Assembly: GCA_009741485.1 (NCBI GenBank)
Contig: CM019215.1
Coordinates: 76,036,578-76,100,577, forward strand
DNA: 64,000 bases
Reading direction: 5' to 3'
Source of the DNA: Malurus cyaneus samueli
Lineage: Eukaryota; Chordata; Aves; Passeriformes; Maluridae
The notes under the pieces: model-generated
Told to the model about the DNA's origin: nothing
The model's input: only the letters and a program-made list of their open reading frames with translations
The model's database searches: none
Part shown: positions 62,932 to 64,000 of the stretch, piece after piece
How positions within the stretch are numbered: position 1 is the first letter of the stretch
How the letters are laid out: each line of letters starts with the position of its first letter
Translations under genes and position numbers: made by a program

Positions 62932-64000
62932 CAAGCAGAATGACAGCTACTGCATGCTGTTAAAAAGAGTTATGCTCTGGCAAACATATTTCTGTAATCC
63001 TGTTGTTAACTGATGTTTGTTTTATTTCAGGCTGAATAAGACTTTTCTAGCAGTTTGCTTCTAGAATGATTGGTATTTCTCAAATTTTCAAAACAAATAG
63101 ACAGATTTGTATGTCTATGATTCAGTCCTGATAGTTTGGCAGGCCTGAGAACAGTAGATGCTGTGAATTTCTATAAAACATTTAGATTGGAACCTGATGT
63201 CCAATTACCTTCCATAGTTTCTGCTAATGAAAAAGTTTTCATTTGAAGTGTCCCAAATTCCTAAAAATTATATGCTTAAATCAGATGCTTAGATCCCTAA
63301 TCTGTCTATTTTTTTCCTCTGAAAAAAAATCATTATTCCATAGATTTACATAGTATTTCTTTACATTAACATTCTTTAGTTATGTAATCATCACATATAT
63401 GTTTCTTAAGTAGTACTGTAGAACAAGAAATTGCCATATCATGTGGGGTGTTCTTTGAGTTTTTTTGGTGTCATTTTGTTGTTAAGTAAATTCTTCCTAT
63501 TTGTTATCATGAAATCCTGATCTAATACTGTTGGGTACCTTGAATTCCTACAAATTCCCTGCTAATACATGGGGTCAACAGCATTCATTCAAGACTGAAC
63601 ATACTACGCCTTACACAGTCCTATTTTGTTCATATAGAAGCCATGACATTGCTGAAGAATGTCTTGATAACCAGAAAAATGCACCAAAGTATCACTCCCA
63701 ACAAATTATGCAATTATATTTCAGTTCTTTTCATCCGTGTACTAAAACACTACACTTTTCTATGGGATATTCTGAAGTTATATTTCTCTTGATCACAAGT
63801 CTTCTGTTCTATGAAGTTTCTGTTTTGAACCAGTTATTTGATTTCAAATTTACAACTTTAAATACAATTTGAAAGCAGCACGTTAATTTAAATTGGACAT
63901 CCCAATTTCAAGTTATTGGCATTCCTAATATCAAAATTTTTGTTACAAATTCTATTTTTTCCCTTGTATAAAAAAAAAATACAATATTTGTCTTTAAATC

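Larger units (their letters stand above)
58093..64000. other. unique AT-rich non-coding DNA
   Basis: No gene recognised. The 132-codon minus-strand frame (59008-59406) has no domain and lies in AT-rich DNA. A slightly GC-richer patch lies at about 60205-60560. G/T tracts at 60898-60960, 62000-62038 and 62862-62931 and a 10-bp hairpin at 62448-62470 are listed separately. The 113-codon plus frame (63531-63872) shows no recognisable protein. Confidence 0.6.

Noticed and set aside
1..64000. Endogenous retrovirus, endogenous hepadnavirus, tRNA, rRNA or CRISPR array
   Set aside because: No LTR pair, polyprotein motif, cloverleaf with A/B boxes, rRNA core sequence or spaced direct-repeat array was recognised on either strand.

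Overview
This is eukaryotic DNA, most likely from a bird. It is AT-rich and CpG-poor, has no dense coding, and its interspersed repeats are nearly all CR1 (chicken repeat 1) LINE fragments, several with the typical CR1 3' end (a trailing ATTCTATGAT-type motif). Alu/B1, L1 and Tc1-rich patterns are absent, and simple repeats are short. Together these fit an avian macrochromosomal or Z-linked gene-poor interval: introns or a gene desert. One CR1 (24266-24862) resembles types I associate with passerines, but I cannot assign order or species from sequence alone.

Layout. 1-6671 is unique AT-rich DNA with poly-T tracts and a 22-bp tandem duplication. 6672-8278 holds two CR1 fragments lying tail to tail. 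8279-17040 is unique DNA with a 40-base poly-A. 17041-18420 is a cluster of GC-richer segments, including an open minus-strand stretch (17730-17938) bounded by splice-site-like signals. 18421-24265 has a long purine microsatellite (20632-20749) and a small GC-richer patch (about 21400-21950). 24266-24862 is a CR1. 24863-34119 has no CR1 that I recognise, and it contains the most gene-like part of the window: on the minus strand a CCAAT box, a TATA-like box, a GC-richer leader with two tiny upstream ORFs, a 32-codon ORF and a consensus splice donor at 29336. Candidate regulatory DNA lies nearby (28190-28740). A second short ORF with an optimal Kozak start and unusual CpG density is at 26788-26886 on the plus strand. 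From 34120 to 58092 CR1 fragments recur (34120, 39470, 41085, 47025, 54070, 57450) among unique DNA. 58093-64000 is unique AT-rich DNA with G/T tracts.

No complete protein-coding gene, rRNA, tRNA, CRISPR array or recognisable viral element was found. Nearly all long open frames are chance frames in AT-rich DNA or frames crossing CR1 copies. The window is best read as intronic/intergenic DNA with one plausible alternative first exon (29336-about 29680, minus strand). If that is real, the transcript runs leftward and 1-29335 is at least partly its intron. Coordinates of repeats are by eye, from recalled family consensus, and are good to roughly 10-30 bases.
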